From G963677485 sp942492855 (GTDB lineage Bacteria > Armatimonadota > HRBIN16), in contig OW818647.1 of assembly GCA_942492855.1 (NCBI GenBank), positions 124,001-188,000 of the forward strand: a stretch of 64,000 bases of DNA. The letters are read 5' to 3'. Shown here one piece after another: positions 34,801 through 45,400 of the stretch (its first letter is position 1; the number at the start of each line of letters is the position of its first letter). Both the position numbers and the translations under genes were made by a program. The notes under the pieces are model-generated. The model searched no databases, had not been told where the DNA came from, and was given only the letters and a program-made list of their open reading frames with translations.

Positions 34801-35823
34801 TGCCATCAGTCCAATGTTAACATTCTGTAACTCCACACTGCCGATGGTTGGAAATACCCCCGGCTTAACCCACTCATGAATTTGGCTCATGAGCCACGTG
34901 TTTTGCGCCGAATCCCAGTGTCGTTGAAAAATATAGGCACGGTCCTGCTGCGAGCAGTTGCCCAGAATCGCCAATACATCGTCGAGAGCCTTGCTCAGGT
35001 CGGTGGTGGTTAGGAGAATGCTGCTTGCTTTCGTAATCGCTTCAAGCAACATTTCCCGCCGATTAGCCAGTAGTTCAGTATTCTTCTGCTCAGTCACATC
35101 GGTCACCACGATAGTGTAACCGGTCAACTTACGCATGTTATCGCGGCGTGCTGATGTTCGGGCACGAAATGTCCGGTACACGCCATCGATCTGCATGGAG
35201 TATTCGTGAACTGGTACCGATCCACAGGTGTCAATCTGTAATAACATTGCAGCCACTTGCTGTGATGTCTGGCTAGAAACGACGGTCGAGTAGTGACGTC
35301 CGATGAGGGGGTCAGGCAGAACGATGTTCGGGACGCTGGGATCAGGCCTATGGAAGTCTATGAATACCCCATCTTTATCAAGGACGAACACCATATCATC
35401 GATGGAGTCCAACGTAGACCGCAACACATCCTGTGTATATGCTAAAGTTTCCTCAACTGCTTTGCGTTCCGTTACATCGCGACCTATAACCATTGTTACA
35501 GGAGGGAGGGATTCGTCAACCGTCAGTTGTTTCACTCGGTGATCTACCCAGCGGAAAGAGCGGTCGCTGCATACCAGTCTTGCCGTCACCTTGGCCTCAG
35601 AATACCCCATCGAAATCTGGTGATTTATGGTCTCAACAAGCATCTCACGATCATCAACAAGCACAATGTCTAAAGCAGAGAGCCCCACGAGTTCATCAGG
35701 AGCATAGCCTAACACATCCATATAAGCACGGTTACAATACAAAATCAGTGCATTGCTGTCAACCAAACTGACCATGTCATCGAGGTTTTCGGTCAGCATC
35801 TCATATCTTTCGACTAAATCCAT
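31849..35823 (-). CDS. Multi-PAS/GAF hybrid sensor histidine kinase with receiver domain
   Basis: 1324-residue soluble sensor, with no membrane span. Order: PAS (5-118), PAS (130-245), GAF (260-415, with SGEQNILEALAVSIGAAI), PAS (420-540), PAS (555-675), PAS (690-805), PAS (815-930). Next come HisKA with the phosphorylated His965 in GGVAHDFNNML, HATPase with DNGCGMSDEIL and GTGLGLSTVYG (about 1040-1175), and a C-terminal receiver with Asp1257 in LLLTDVVMPDMNG. This kinase type passes phosphate inside itself and on to an Hpt or regulator; none is nearby. GGAAGG is 9 bases before the ATG. The cytosolic PAS/GAF stack suggests redox, light or small-ligand sensing; ligand unknown. Confidence 0.94.
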   Translation of the reverse strand: MDLVERYEMLTENLDDMVSLVDSNALILYCNRAYMDVLGYAPDELVGLSALDIVLVDDREMLVETINHQISMGYSEAKVTARLVCSDRSFRWVDHRVKQLTVDESLPPVTMVIGRDVTERKAVEETLAYTQDVLRSTLDSIDDMVFVLDKDGVFIDFHRPDPSVPNIVLPDPLIGRHYSTVVSSQTSQQVAAMLLQIDTCGSVPVHEYSMQIDGVYRTFRARTSARRDNMRKLTGYTIVVTDVTEQKNTELLANRREMLLEAITKASSILLTTTDLSKALDDVLAILGNCSQQDRAYIFQRHWDSAQNTWLMSQIHEWVKPGVFPTIGSVELQNVNIGLMASRWHDLLSQGKSVSGRVDDFPEIEQNKLKPQGIVSLAVMPIMVDGDWWGFIGLDNCSSTSSWNSGEQNILEALAVSIGAAIKRHQVTDELQESEFRLRKLYMGMSQGVLRHDRHGQITHFNESALRILHTAPDAIMGRTVDEIMRTTVRDDGTEWPPTEHPIAVSIRTGVAFRDVVMGMHIPNQNQIAWVSVSTVPICHAGDSLPNEVYSIFEDITDLKRALDAVQQRESMLRTVIDSMPFEFWARDMDGQCVMENELLMKHWGSLLGTKPGYDRTPPEEVAVWVENNNRAYQGEVVDGEVSYYFEGELRYYRNIISPIVVDNTITGILGVNIDITEQKMSDQALYESQMLFANAFEYAAAGMVLSDMSGRCTKVNRALCEMLGYTEHELLNMSFAEVTHPDDLEANLNQAVRLAMGEIPSFIVRKRYIHKSGHIVWVRMSASVVRNQEGRPDYVVSQIEDITESAIAEETLRESEDRFRAISEHSHTAICLINTKGKIIWVNDAFVKMGGYPKDVVYAADSFASFIAPESIDFVYDNFMRFASGQPYVEDYEFTFLRADGEERLCQKHMTHYRTRSGELVLAISMLDVTDGVNALHEKDRLQGELFQAQKMESVGRLAGGVAHDFNNMLGVIIGRVEMAIIQTEETSPVSEDLREIQSAAQRSAELTRQLLAFARKQDVVPIVLDLNDTVSGLTKMLQRVIGEAVKLRWRPQVGLWQVKIDPSQVDQILVNLAVNSRDAIAEHGVITITTSNLELDAEWCKTHHDMEPGEYVMLSVADNGCGMSDEILDKIFEPFYTTKETGKGTGLGLSTVYGAVKQNGGYIDVSSHLGCGTEMKVYLPRCRDSVVKNDAREPVMQMATGKERVMIVEDETTVLRLGEKLLLRLGYTVLTAASGREALELISESKESIDLLLTDVVMPDMNGRELSERILRAYPEVKVLYMSGYTSDVIASHGLVDADLQFIQKPFTMDQLASKIRKVLEQ

Positions 35824-35959
35824 ATCATAAGCCTTCCTACCGCATAGTGCTTTGAGTTACGTGGTTCATAACACAAACCCGTATACGAGATTCGGATAGT
35901 GGAGAAGCAGCAACTAACACTGGCTTTGATTCAATATAGCATATGCAGACACAGGAATC

Positions 35960-38224
35960 CTAACTGATGATCGTCGCCGATAGGGGCGAAACCTCAATCT
36001 GAACACAAGTCAAGTCGGTCGGTTTTAGCGTGACCAATAACGAGATCACGCGCGACGTCTGAGACAGAATTCCAGCACCATCAAACCTCAACTGCGACAG
36101 GCTGCCCTTCAGGTTCGGCAGGTCCGATTTCTCGATAGAGAACACCATATCTACGGCCTTCGCGCTGGTGTTTCCCGCCACTAACAGATACCGATTGGGT
36201 GCCTCTGTGTCTTGATAAAACGTCACAGGAATGAGTGGGACCTCGAGATCAACAGTCTCAGCTTGCTGTTCTACTGTCACTCCTTGTGGAGTATTCACGT
36301 ACACCCACGGACGGTTTCTCACGGTGTGCTCAACGGCGCTATGTTTCGGATTAGGCAGCAGTATCCCTGTGCGAAGTTCGCGATGCTCCCGCCTCGCCCG
36401 CAAAGCGTTTGGCATCGCTACGCCCCCCATCCGGTACATCGCCTGGTCCATCCACTTGTCGGATTTATCCATCTCGTAATACGGTCGGTCAATGCCGTTA
36501 CACAGCACCGCACTACGGCCGTACACCGCCCCCTCAATGGCCATCCGGACGATGTCATCGTCAGACCGGTAATCACCTAGGGTGCCATATCGCTGGTCGG
36601 CTGCCGCGATGGAATAGGTCTGGCCTGCTAAGTCGCCAAAAAATATCGGAACCTCACGCTCGTGATAGAGTGCCTCGGTGAAGGGTATGATGGTGCAGCC
36701 CGGCACAGAGGGTGCCGCTGCTCCCTTGAGCCCCGGTAGTCCCAGCCTTTGGGCCTCATGACTGATCACCCCACCTCCAAGGCGGCTCACCAGCCTCTCG
36801 ACACGCTGAAGCATCCTACGGATCGCCACATGGTGTTCGCGCACCACTCCCTTACCAGAATAGTCTGGCATCCCCTCGCCGAAAGGCGCATCGAAGTAGA
36901 AGCCTCGCACTCCACGCTGAACCATCTCCTTGACGGTTCGCTCAATTTCGTTTATGAACACCGGATGGTCGGCGTGGGCATTATACAGGTCGCCGCCCCA
37001 GGTGAACGGTTTGCCCCGTAGATCGCGCATCAGGCAGGCCTCGAGTGGCGTACCGATTACCGCAGTGCTGAGCATGCATCCGTGCATATAGACCGCTGGA
37101 TGTATCTCTACATCCAGCTCGCGCTCCACATCGCGCAGTTTGCGGAGCAACTCGTCAAAACCTGGTGTGATTTGATATGGACCAACCGCTGACCAACCCC
37201 ATATCATGGGTGTAAAGTGGCGTTGCCCTCGCTTGCGGTAAAATCGAGCCATACTACGAATGACATCCACGGCCGGACCTGGATTAATAACATGCTTCGG
37301 ATCACCAGCCACTGGCGTGCCCACATTCACTACTAGCGAAAGGCTGTCTTGAGCCCATTCTGCGGGCACATTTCGCTGCTTCAGCATCTGGCGAGGCAGC
37401 AATTTTGTACGCAGCGCATACTCCTTGCAGGCATGCAAGGCATCCCACCAGGCGGTGTTTACATTGGCATTATGAGGAAGCTGTTGCAGACGTATGCCCG
37501 GACCTACTGCAAATCGACGGCCAAGCTGCTCATTACCAAGCTTGTGTTCTGACGGTGCGCGGTAGGCGTACCCGAACTCCACGGCACCGTCGTTCGCACC
37601 CACCATCAGGAAACCAGATGCCGCGTTATCGGGATCCAGGTCATGCACCATCAGTCCAAATCGCTCAGTGTGTATTGAGATCATTGGTCGAGGGCTGCAA
37701 CGGTTGAGATAGAGACCGTAGCCTGGCCCCTCGTCCACAAAGCCCGTAGGTGCCGTGGCGAGTTTACGGTTGACCCGCTTGGAGGCCAGTCTTTGGATCG
37801 GATCCTGAACCCATTCGTCCATTCCAAACAGCACGTATGTGTGCTCAGGACTAAAGGTGGCCTTGGGGCTTAACCGCAGCACATGCCGGAACTCGCACAC
37901 ACCGATATTCATGCGATTGCGTACATAGGCCCTCAGCTCACATCGCCCGCGGGAATGTGTATACTCGATTTCGACATCAAATTCGCCCGTGATACCTGCG
38001 AATGGCAGACGATATCCCAGCCACTTTTCGATGATGCGCGAGCCGCTGCGCTCCTGGGTGAACCGTCCTGACTTCCAGTCACGGCACCAGCACCCCTCTA
38101 TTGAAGGGAAGGGACCGCCTATGTCACGCGCAACCGAGAGGTAAAGCGCACCAGTTCGCGAACGCTCTTCAAAGGTACCCTCAGGCAGCCATGGCGCGAT
38201 CGTAGCCGTTATACTAGTGTTCAT
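35960..38224 (-). CDS. Putative glycoside hydrolase-like protein (DUF6259-like), intracellular
   Basis: 754 residues without an evident signal peptide. The first 280 residues are beta-rich (carbohydrate-binding-like, many Trp/Tyr/Gly). The centre looks like a TIM barrel: FTPMIWGWSAVGPYQITPGFDELLRKL, DVEIHPAVYMHGCM, GVRGFYFDAPFGEGMPDYSG and GGVISHEAQRLGLPG. The Asp in YFDAPFGE and Glu in SHEAQ are candidate catalytic acids. A C-terminal beta-sandwich follows. It recalls the DUF6259 group, related to glycosidase clans; this is by pattern only. GGAGG lies nine bases before the ATG. It neighbours DUF4838 and GH2 genes, suggesting glycan breakdown. Confidence 0.6.
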   Translation of the reverse strand: MNTSITATIAPWLPEGTFEERSRTGALYLSVARDIGGPFPSIEGCWCRDWKSGRFTQERSGSRIIEKWLGYRLPFAGITGEFDVEIEYTHSRGRCELRAYVRNRMNIGVCEFRHVLRLSPKATFSPEHTYVLFGMDEWVQDPIQRLASKRVNRKLATAPTGFVDEGPGYGLYLNRCSPRPMISIHTERFGLMVHDLDPDNAASGFLMVGANDGAVEFGYAYRAPSEHKLGNEQLGRRFAVGPGIRLQQLPHNANVNTAWWDALHACKEYALRTKLLPRQMLKQRNVPAEWAQDSLSLVVNVGTPVAGDPKHVINPGPAVDVIRSMARFYRKRGQRHFTPMIWGWSAVGPYQITPGFDELLRKLRDVERELDVEIHPAVYMHGCMLSTAVIGTPLEACLMRDLRGKPFTWGGDLYNAHADHPVFINEIERTVKEMVQRGVRGFYFDAPFGEGMPDYSGKGVVREHHVAIRRMLQRVERLVSRLGGGVISHEAQRLGLPGLKGAAAPSVPGCTIIPFTEALYHEREVPIFFGDLAGQTYSIAAADQRYGTLGDYRSDDDIVRMAIEGAVYGRSAVLCNGIDRPYYEMDKSDKWMDQAMYRMGGVAMPNALRARREHRELRTGILLPNPKHSAVEHTVRNRPWVYVNTPQGVTVEQQAETVDLEVPLIPVTFYQDTEAPNRYLLVAGNTSAKAVDMVFSIEKSDLPNLKGSLSQLRFDGAGILSQTSRVISLLVTLKPTDLTCVQIEVSPLSATIIS

Positions 38225-38389
38225 TCAAGATGCCTCCGTTAGCTGATTGCCATATCAAATATGACCACCTGTATGTTTTAATGAAACGGATCTTTGACTG
38301 CCTGATGTACGCTAATATTTTAGAAGATGACTTCATGCGGTACACGCCCATACCGTGACATCATTGTGTGATCTCCTGGATATGTCTAC

Positions 38390-40714
38390 TCACTCCGTGG
38401 TGGTGATCATCGCACTCCGCCAGATGCCGCCGGGGCCGGCGAGGTTGTTCACCTTAATCGCAATCCGGTTGACAGCATCCGGCTTGTATTTGCCGGCGAT
38501 ATCCACTGCCACCGGCTTGTCCCAAACATCGCCAGGGGCCCCGACACTTCGGCCGATGGGCTGGCCGTTAAGCCAGCCGTTCCAGCTATCGTCGATCGCT
38601 CCAAACAACAACCACACATGTTTAGCACTACTGGATGGGATATTCACATCCAGCACATACCAGGCGTCGCCGAGATACTCGCCCACCCACTGTTTGTCCC
38701 AGAACTCGCCCACGGAGATGGGCTTATAGGCGCTGGTGTCAGCCGACGGGTCGAACCACTTTTGCGACTCGCCCTGCTTCTGAGGGTCGGTGCGGAACAG
38801 CCACTGGTCCGGCAACTTCACCAACTGTTTCCCGTTGATGGCGGTGGTGGCCGAGGTTTTCTCCTCAGGCCCCAGTGGGCCCCACGCCGCCAGGTTGATG
38901 GCGAACCCGTATTTGTGTACCAGCTTGTAGATTTCCGCCTTGGTCTGCGACATCTGAGCCAACACTTTCAGATCACCGCTGCCGGAGGCCTCTTTGGCCA
39001 GGTAGAACTCCACGAACAGCATCGACATCCGGGCACGCTCCACCCTCGCAAGCTGATCTGGCGTCAGCTTTTTGGTCACAGCGGAGTTCAGTATGCGATA
39101 CGACTCTTTGATCATCTTGGGCGTGTATTTCGGCAGATCGTTCTGCTTCACATGCTTGCTGGGCGACTTGTATACAGCTTGCTGCTGCAGCTCCCAGAAC
39201 CGCTGCATGTCCCCAGCAGCCGCCCCATAGGCGATTGGGCAGAGCTCCTTGAGGTAGCTCTTGTAGTCTGTCTCCAAATCCCACAGCAGCCTGGCGCGGT
39301 ACCCAAGGGTGACAGGTGCTGCCTCCATTGAAGTGTCAAGTTCATCGGAGATATGGCGCACACCTAGCTTATACAGCGACCGGTAGTAGTCTGCGTCAGA
39401 TTCCCAATAGGCCTGCGGTGTTTCGACCATGTAGTAGTCCAGGTAACTGTATATCGAAGTGGCGGGTGATATTGCCATCCAGCGCTTCAGGTCCGACAGT
39501 CCGTGGCTGTTCTCGGGGCAGGAAGCATCAAGGAAGTCATGCTTGGGGCAGTGGTACCACATCGTGTATTCTATCATGATGTTCTTGCGCGGGAAGTTTT
39601 TCACTGGCAGTGAACGTGTGGAGCCATAAGCAAAGGTGCCAATCCACTTACCCGGGTATTTCTGTTCAATGCGTTCAGCGATGGTGTTGATGAACCACAA
39701 CCAGCGGTCGGTCATGGGTAGGTCCTCTTTGCCGCCGTTCTTCGACCAGTCGACATCCACAGGGTCTAGCTGCTTGCAGTTGGCGCACTCGCACCAGTAA
39801 CTGGGCTCGTCGTTAGCCCCAATGAAATACCGGCTCGCGGTGGGGTTCGCCGCAAAGTAGTCAGATATCACCTGCGTAAACCGGTCGATCACTGCGGGGT
39901 TGCTGATGCATGGCAGGGCTGTGGTGCCGATGGGGTGCAGCGCCACGCGTTTATCCTTCACCAGCGAGAACCACTCAGGATGCTGAGCGAACAGATCAGC
40001 GGGCATCAGGTCGGTCGTGGTGGTATGGCCCGAGGTCTCTTTCCACTCACCGCCCCGTTGTTCGCCGTAGTCCCATGTGCGCGAATAGCTGGCCTTGAAC
40101 CTGTTCCACTTGTTACGCGCGGCCCAGTCCACATAGCTCTCCACATCGATATGCTTGGGCTCCTCGCCGGGCAGAGCAGCCACCTGCACACAGTGTCCAC
40201 CGCGCATCAGGTAGTCCGGTGTATGAAGCAACTCCAGATTGGCCAGGTTGATGGGTCCTTTTGCTGGCAGGCACTCGCCGTATTGGCCCGGCCAAATCCA
40301 GCGACAGCCGATCCGATAAAGCAGCTCCTGCACAGCATAGTAGGTGCCGCGAGGGTCTTTCCCTGCACAGATGATGCGGCGCGAGTTGACACTCAGATAT
40401 AAACCCTCAGTGCCCAGTTTTGCCAGCTTTTGCTCTAGCTTTTCCGACGCCGGTGCGCTGCCGATGTATAAACAACGTCCCTTAGGGGCTGTGCTGACAA
40501 TCGCGACCTCGCGGCCAGTGATGGCCTTGAAGACGCGTTGGAGGTCCTTCGCGCTGGCCGTTTGAACGGCATTCGGTGACTCTCCCACTACGATGGCGAC
40601 GATGTCACCACCCTTCGCAGGCACTTTAGCGGTTGTTTGTGCCATGACCGCGCTGGTGATCCACATCAAACCGATGACCAGAACACCCATTACTACCCTA
40701 TCAAACCTCATCAT
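38390..40714 (-). CDS. Secreted DUF4838-domain protein (GH20/GH67-like architecture)
   Basis: 774 residues, signal peptide (VVMGVLVIGLMWITSAVMAQ). Residues 30-150 form a small GH20b/GH67-N-like domain with DLQRVFKAITGREVAIV, LYIGS and GTYYAVQELLYRIGCRWIWPG. A DUF4838 barrel follows (CISNPAVIDRFTQVISDYFAANP, FIGANDEPSYWCECANCKQLD, TFAYGSTRSLPV). A galactose-binding-type beta domain ends the protein (WVGEYLGDAWYVLDVNIP ... WNGWLNGQPIG). DUF4838 proteins accompany alpha-glucuronidase-like and sialidase-like loci; activity is unproven. ATG 40714 has GGAG seven bases upstream. It lies 29 bases after the upstream gene, in the same operon. Confidence 0.85.
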   Translation of the reverse strand: MMRFDRVVMGVLVIGLMWITSAVMAQTTAKVPAKGGDIVAIVVGESPNAVQTASAKDLQRVFKAITGREVAIVSTAPKGRCLYIGSAPASEKLEQKLAKLGTEGLYLSVNSRRIICAGKDPRGTYYAVQELLYRIGCRWIWPGQYGECLPAKGPINLANLELLHTPDYLMRGGHCVQVAALPGEEPKHIDVESYVDWAARNKWNRFKASYSRTWDYGEQRGGEWKETSGHTTTTDLMPADLFAQHPEWFSLVKDKRVALHPIGTTALPCISNPAVIDRFTQVISDYFAANPTASRYFIGANDEPSYWCECANCKQLDPVDVDWSKNGGKEDLPMTDRWLWFINTIAERIEQKYPGKWIGTFAYGSTRSLPVKNFPRKNIMIEYTMWYHCPKHDFLDASCPENSHGLSDLKRWMAISPATSIYSYLDYYMVETPQAYWESDADYYRSLYKLGVRHISDELDTSMEAAPVTLGYRARLLWDLETDYKSYLKELCPIAYGAAAGDMQRFWELQQQAVYKSPSKHVKQNDLPKYTPKMIKESYRILNSAVTKKLTPDQLARVERARMSMLFVEFYLAKEASGSGDLKVLAQMSQTKAEIYKLVHKYGFAINLAAWGPLGPEEKTSATTAINGKQLVKLPDQWLFRTDPQKQGESQKWFDPSADTSAYKPISVGEFWDKQWVGEYLGDAWYVLDVNIPSSSAKHVWLLFGAIDDSWNGWLNGQPIGRSVGAPGDVWDKPVAVDIAGKYKPDAVNRIAIKVNNLAGPGGIWRSAMITTTE

Positions 40715-40743
40715 ACGTATCTCCTTATGTTTCGCGATGATTG

Positions 40744-42288
40744 TCATTGTCCTTGCGTTGATGGTGTCATGCGCAGGAACAGAATCTCGTAAGGTCGCAT
40801 CCAGAGTTCATTCGACTCCAGTGAGCGTGTATTCACGGGCACCTTTCCCTGTATGAACTGGCTGCTGATCCGCGCCTCTTCTTTCAGTGTGAGCGGCTCG
40901 GTGCTTGCCACTTTAACCCCGGAGATTGCCTTCGGACTCAGGTTGACCAGACAGAGCAAACACGAACCCTGATCTTTCACAGCGAAGGCGCTGATCAGCT
41001 CGTGCTTCACACCGGAGATATGCACCCCTAGTGTCGGCTTCCCTGCCAGAGGCGTCATTACACGAAGCAACTCATCTACATACTGTGACTGCACAGCCAC
41101 GGTGGTGTGATCCACTCGTGCTTTCGCCAAATACTGCGTCAGACCAGCCACCCACATGGCCCCGAACAGACCCTTGTTGCGGGGGTCAGGCCCAGTCCGC
41201 GGGTATGGAGAGTTGATCGTGATAGGGTCAATACCGATCTCCGCATTTGGTGCCAGCACACGCATTGTGCGCACCTGGTCGACCACTGTGGGCAGGTTAT
41301 CGATGAATGTGTCATCATCCCACAAGTGCAGAACGGGACAGAGGGCCCAGGTGAGTTTCTCAGCCGCTTTGTTTTCCGCGCCTTTGCCAAGTGTCGTCAC
41401 AAATGCCGCTCCGACACTGCTCTCAAGGTTCGTGACACCGCGCAACGCCGGCATCCGACCGCCGTCTTCGGAGTTCGTGACGGTGACCGTAGTGGGGGTA
41501 GAAGGCGCAGTTGCTTGTTCTGCCACATCCGTTAGCTCAATGGTGAGGGTCGCAGTCTGCTCATCACCAGCCTTTACGTTTGGATATTCGTAGGCGTGCC
41601 AACCAAGTGCTTTATACGAGGCGTCACCGTACTGGCGCTGGTCTTCCATCCAAAAATGCGAGCCGCTGAGGCTGGTAGTCACGGTCATACCATCAGGCGT
41701 CTTATAAGCAAGCGAAGTGAAGGTCTCGGTGATCAGTCCTGGATGCACATTCACTGGGAATTGCCCGGGCTGCTTCACCCCCTCACCATCCACAAGCTCA
41801 TATTTCGTCCCGGCAAGTTCCGGTGTGCCAAACAGCACATTGATGCCGATCCGTGGAGATGAGAACTCCTTGTCCGGACTGCCCGTGGCGGTGAAAGTGA
41901 TCTTGCCTGTAGAGTTGCCCGTAATCCGGCCCCTCCATGAGTATTCCGCCACAGTGCTTGTGCATTTCGCCTTGAAGCTGATGTTGAAGCTGTTTGGGGT
42001 GCCCTTCACATTCACAGAGGACAACACCGGCATGGCAGTGTCCCAGTTCGAATCGCGCACCGCGAAGTAGACCCGCTGGATAATCTGCCGCTCACCCATC
42101 CGGATGTGCCGCAGCTCACCGTCCACGAACTCCATCGACAACGGTCCAGCATGAAGCTGTTTCGCCCGGCTGGGGGGTCGTTCTTCACCAAAGAGGGCCA
42201 CGCTCTGCTCCTGCTGCCGACTGTTCGCCGACCAAGCAGGGAGACATAATATGAATACAAGCATCATGATAGTAGTGATCTGAAGCAA
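40744..42288 (-). CDS. Secreted protein of unknown function in glycan cluster
   Basis: 514 residues. Signal peptide LLQITTIMMLVFILCLPAWS. The first 270 residues are beta-strand rich (FVDGELRHIRMGERQIIQRVYFAVRDSNWDT, AEYSWRGRITGNSTGKITF). The second half has a likely TIM-barrel-type segment (LTWALCPVLHLWDDDTFIDNLPTVVDQVRTM, NAEIGIDPITINSPYPRTGPDPRN) and a short C-terminal beta domain (CLLCLVNLSP, LWMRPYEILFLRM). No family was recognised. Start: TTG 42288 with GGAGG exactly seven bases upstream. First gene of an operon with the DUF4838 gene, divergent from the GH2 gene. Confidence 0.72.
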   Translation of the reverse strand: MLQITTIMMLVFILCLPAWSANSRQQEQSVALFGEERPPSRAKQLHAGPLSMEFVDGELRHIRMGERQIIQRVYFAVRDSNWDTAMPVLSSVNVKGTPNSFNISFKAKCTSTVAEYSWRGRITGNSTGKITFTATGSPDKEFSSPRIGINVLFGTPELAGTKYELVDGEGVKQPGQFPVNVHPGLITETFTSLAYKTPDGMTVTTSLSGSHFWMEDQRQYGDASYKALGWHAYEYPNVKAGDEQTATLTIELTDVAEQATAPSTPTTVTVTNSEDGGRMPALRGVTNLESSVGAAFVTTLGKGAENKAAEKLTWALCPVLHLWDDDTFIDNLPTVVDQVRTMRVLAPNAEIGIDPITINSPYPRTGPDPRNKGLFGAMWVAGLTQYLAKARVDHTTVAVQSQYVDELLRVMTPLAGKPTLGVHISGVKHELISAFAVKDQGSCLLCLVNLSPKAISGVKVASTEPLTLKEEARISSQFIQGKVPVNTRSLESNELWMRPYEILFLRMTPSTQGQ

Positions 42289-42457
42289 TGAATAGCCTCC
42301 GTCGGGTAGAATGAACCCCATTATTATGTTGCACAAATGCAAGCCTAAATCCTGCAAATGGCCATTACTGACACAACGGACCGTACATAAAGGATGTAGC
42401 GCCCTCGCTACCGAATACCATTATAGGTGATAGTCATCGAAACTCTGGAGAGGTAAC

Positions 42458-45400
42458 ATGAACCGTATTTTCCTCGTCATAATACTGTGTCTGCTTTACG
42501 CGAGCACTATCGTAACTGCAAAGGAAACACCCATGGATTTACACGGCCCTTGGAAATGCGTTCTGGATGAACAGAACCAAACTATGACTGCGGTGGATTG
42601 GAACTCCCCAGGAACTGCCTCTGTCACCCTTCCAGGATCAACCGACACATGGGGGCTTGGCCAACCCGACAAACCCGGCATCATCAACCGCCTCATCCGC
42701 AAACACCGTTATGAGGGCGTAATTTGGCTGCGCCGAACGGTTGAACTGCCAAAGATTGGCAGCGACCAGATTTACCAACTCACCCTCGAACGAACGCACT
42801 GGAAAGCCGAAGCATGGATCGATAACACCTATCTCGGTGATGGCGACAGCCTGAGCTGCCCAAACCGGTTCATGATTCCCGAAACAGTCAGCTCCGGAGA
42901 GCACACCATCACACTGCGCATCGACAACCGAATGATAGTGCCGATTGGCGACTGGGCACACGCTGTCACCGATGAAACGCAGACGAACTGGAACGGTGTT
43001 ATCGGCCAAATTGAGATTAACCGCCTGCCTAAGCTGCATATCACTCGTGTCTCGGGCAACCTGACAGCTTCAGCCAGTAACTACATGCTGAACATAGAGG
43101 GCCAAAATTACACGGGCAGCGAACAGCAAATCGAAGTTCGCGCACACAGCAGTGTGGTGGACAGCCATGTAGCGAGACTCACTGTCCCAACTGGGACGTG
43201 GAAGCGGCAGATTCCGGTCGTCACATTACGCAGATTCAAAGTGTGGGACGAATTTTCGCCCGACAGTTGTCCGATCGACATTACGCTGACCTCAGATGGT
43301 ACCAGCCATACGAGCAAATGGAATGTCCTGAACAGGCGTTTTGAAGCTAAAGGTCATCAGCTTCTACTCAACGGCCGTGTGGTCAAGCTGCGTGGCACAC
43401 TCGACTGCGCCATCTGGCCCCTCACCGGCTACCCACCGATGGATGTTGGCAATTGGAAAGATTACATGAGTAAGCTGCGTCGGTATGGTGTGAACCACAT
43501 CAGATTTCATAGCTGGTGTCCCCCTGAGGCCGCATTCCAAGCCGCCGATGAGCTGGGAATTATGCTGCAAATCGAGCTGCCCCTCTGGGCCAACTACGGT
43601 CATGTGGGTGAGGACCCCATCAGAGCGGACTTTCTCAAGCGTGAAGCCGCCCGGATTCTGCGTGAATATGGCCAGCACCCCTCCTTCTGTCTGCTCAGCA
43701 TGGGTAATGAGCTGGGAGACGGCAAAGAGCTCTACCTCGATGAGTTGATGAATTACTGCCGGACAATAGACCCGGACAAGCTCTATACCCGGCAAAGCGG
43801 GTTCGGTCTGGATGGCCTTAGCGATGACTACATGGTCAATGCAGGCCTACCCACTGGTGCAATCCGCGGCGGATTGAGCAGCAGCACTATGGATGACTTT
43901 AATAAACAGCTAGAGGGCATCAGCAAACCGGTGATCAGCCATGAAATTGGCCAGTACAGTATGTACGCCGACTTTTCAGAGATACCGAAATACACTGGTG
44001 TTCTGCGTGCGGATAACCTCACAGACTTCAAGGTAAGTGCTGAGAAGAACGGTGTTTTTAGACAATCGCAGAGTTTCCTCAAATCCAGTGGGAAATTCGC
44101 CATGCTGCTGTATAAAGATGAGTATGAAAAGGCCTTGCGCACATCCAACTTGGCTGGCTTCCAGTCACTCGGACTGCAGGACTTTCCCGGGCAGGGCAGC
44201 ACGATGGTCGGATTATTCAATGCGTTGATGGAAAGCAAGCAAGTCATCACCCCTGCGCAACACCGGAAGTTTTTCAGTACCACTGTGCCGCTGGTCAGGC
44301 TGCCAAAGCGGATATACACATACGGTGAACAGCTTGTGGCCGAAGTGGAACTCAGTCACTACGGTGCCGTCGACATTAACTCGGAGCTCCAATGGAGCTG
44401 TGGTGAGGCGACCGGATCATTCACGGCTGCTCGCTACGCCACAGGGGCATTGAATCCGGTGGGCAAGATCAACATCAAGCTGCCTGAATACACATCGGCC
44501 AAACAGCTTGAGCTAACCGTTCAGGACAGCCTTGGCCGGTTCCGTAATAGCTGGAACATATGGGTGATCCCTCAGGTCACGCTGGTATCGCCCGTCGACC
44601 AGGGCATCATAGTCACACAGAACGTCCGAGACGCGATCGGGTCCGCGAAAGCGGGCGGACGTGTGCTCCTATGCTTGCCAGACAATATGGTAAACAGCGA
44701 AATCCCCGGCAGCTTCTATCCAGTGTTTTGGAACCTTAGGTTGTTCTCCCAGCAGCCCGGCACCATGGGTATGTTGATCCAGCGCAAGCACCGCGCATTG
44801 CGTTTGTTCCCGACCAAGGAACACAGCGACTGGCTGTGGGAAGACTTGAACCTCAAGTCACGACCCATGGACATCACCGGTCTGCCACGCGACCTGAAGC
44901 CGATTATACAGGTGATCGATGACTTCGGAAGGAATACACGCCTAGCCGACCTTTTCGAAGCCAAACTCGGCAAAGGCCGCATCATCGTGTGCAGCATGGA
45001 TATCACCACCGACCAGACCACCCGTCCGACGGCAGCACTGCTGCGCCAGAGCATTTGTGACTATATGGGCTCAGACCGGTTCAAGCCCGCAGTGGAAGTC
45101 ACTGAAGGACAGGTAAAGGCACTAACCAACCTGGACCAGGTATCACGTTACATGCAGCCCACGAACCTCGACAAGGCACTCATCCGGGTGAAGGCTGGGC
45201 AGACGGCCCCGATGGGCCAGAGCATCGCTTGGAGCTCACAGTATGACCAACCAGTGTTGCAGAACCCAGGTACGGGCTATGTTTGGACAGGCGCGCAGCT
45301 TTGGCGCGATGGTGTGGGAGCCAGTTGGCACGGTACCGACATGGCGTTGAAAGTGGAAGTGCCCTCAGGAACCAAAGGGGTGCTTTGGCTGCATCTGCAT

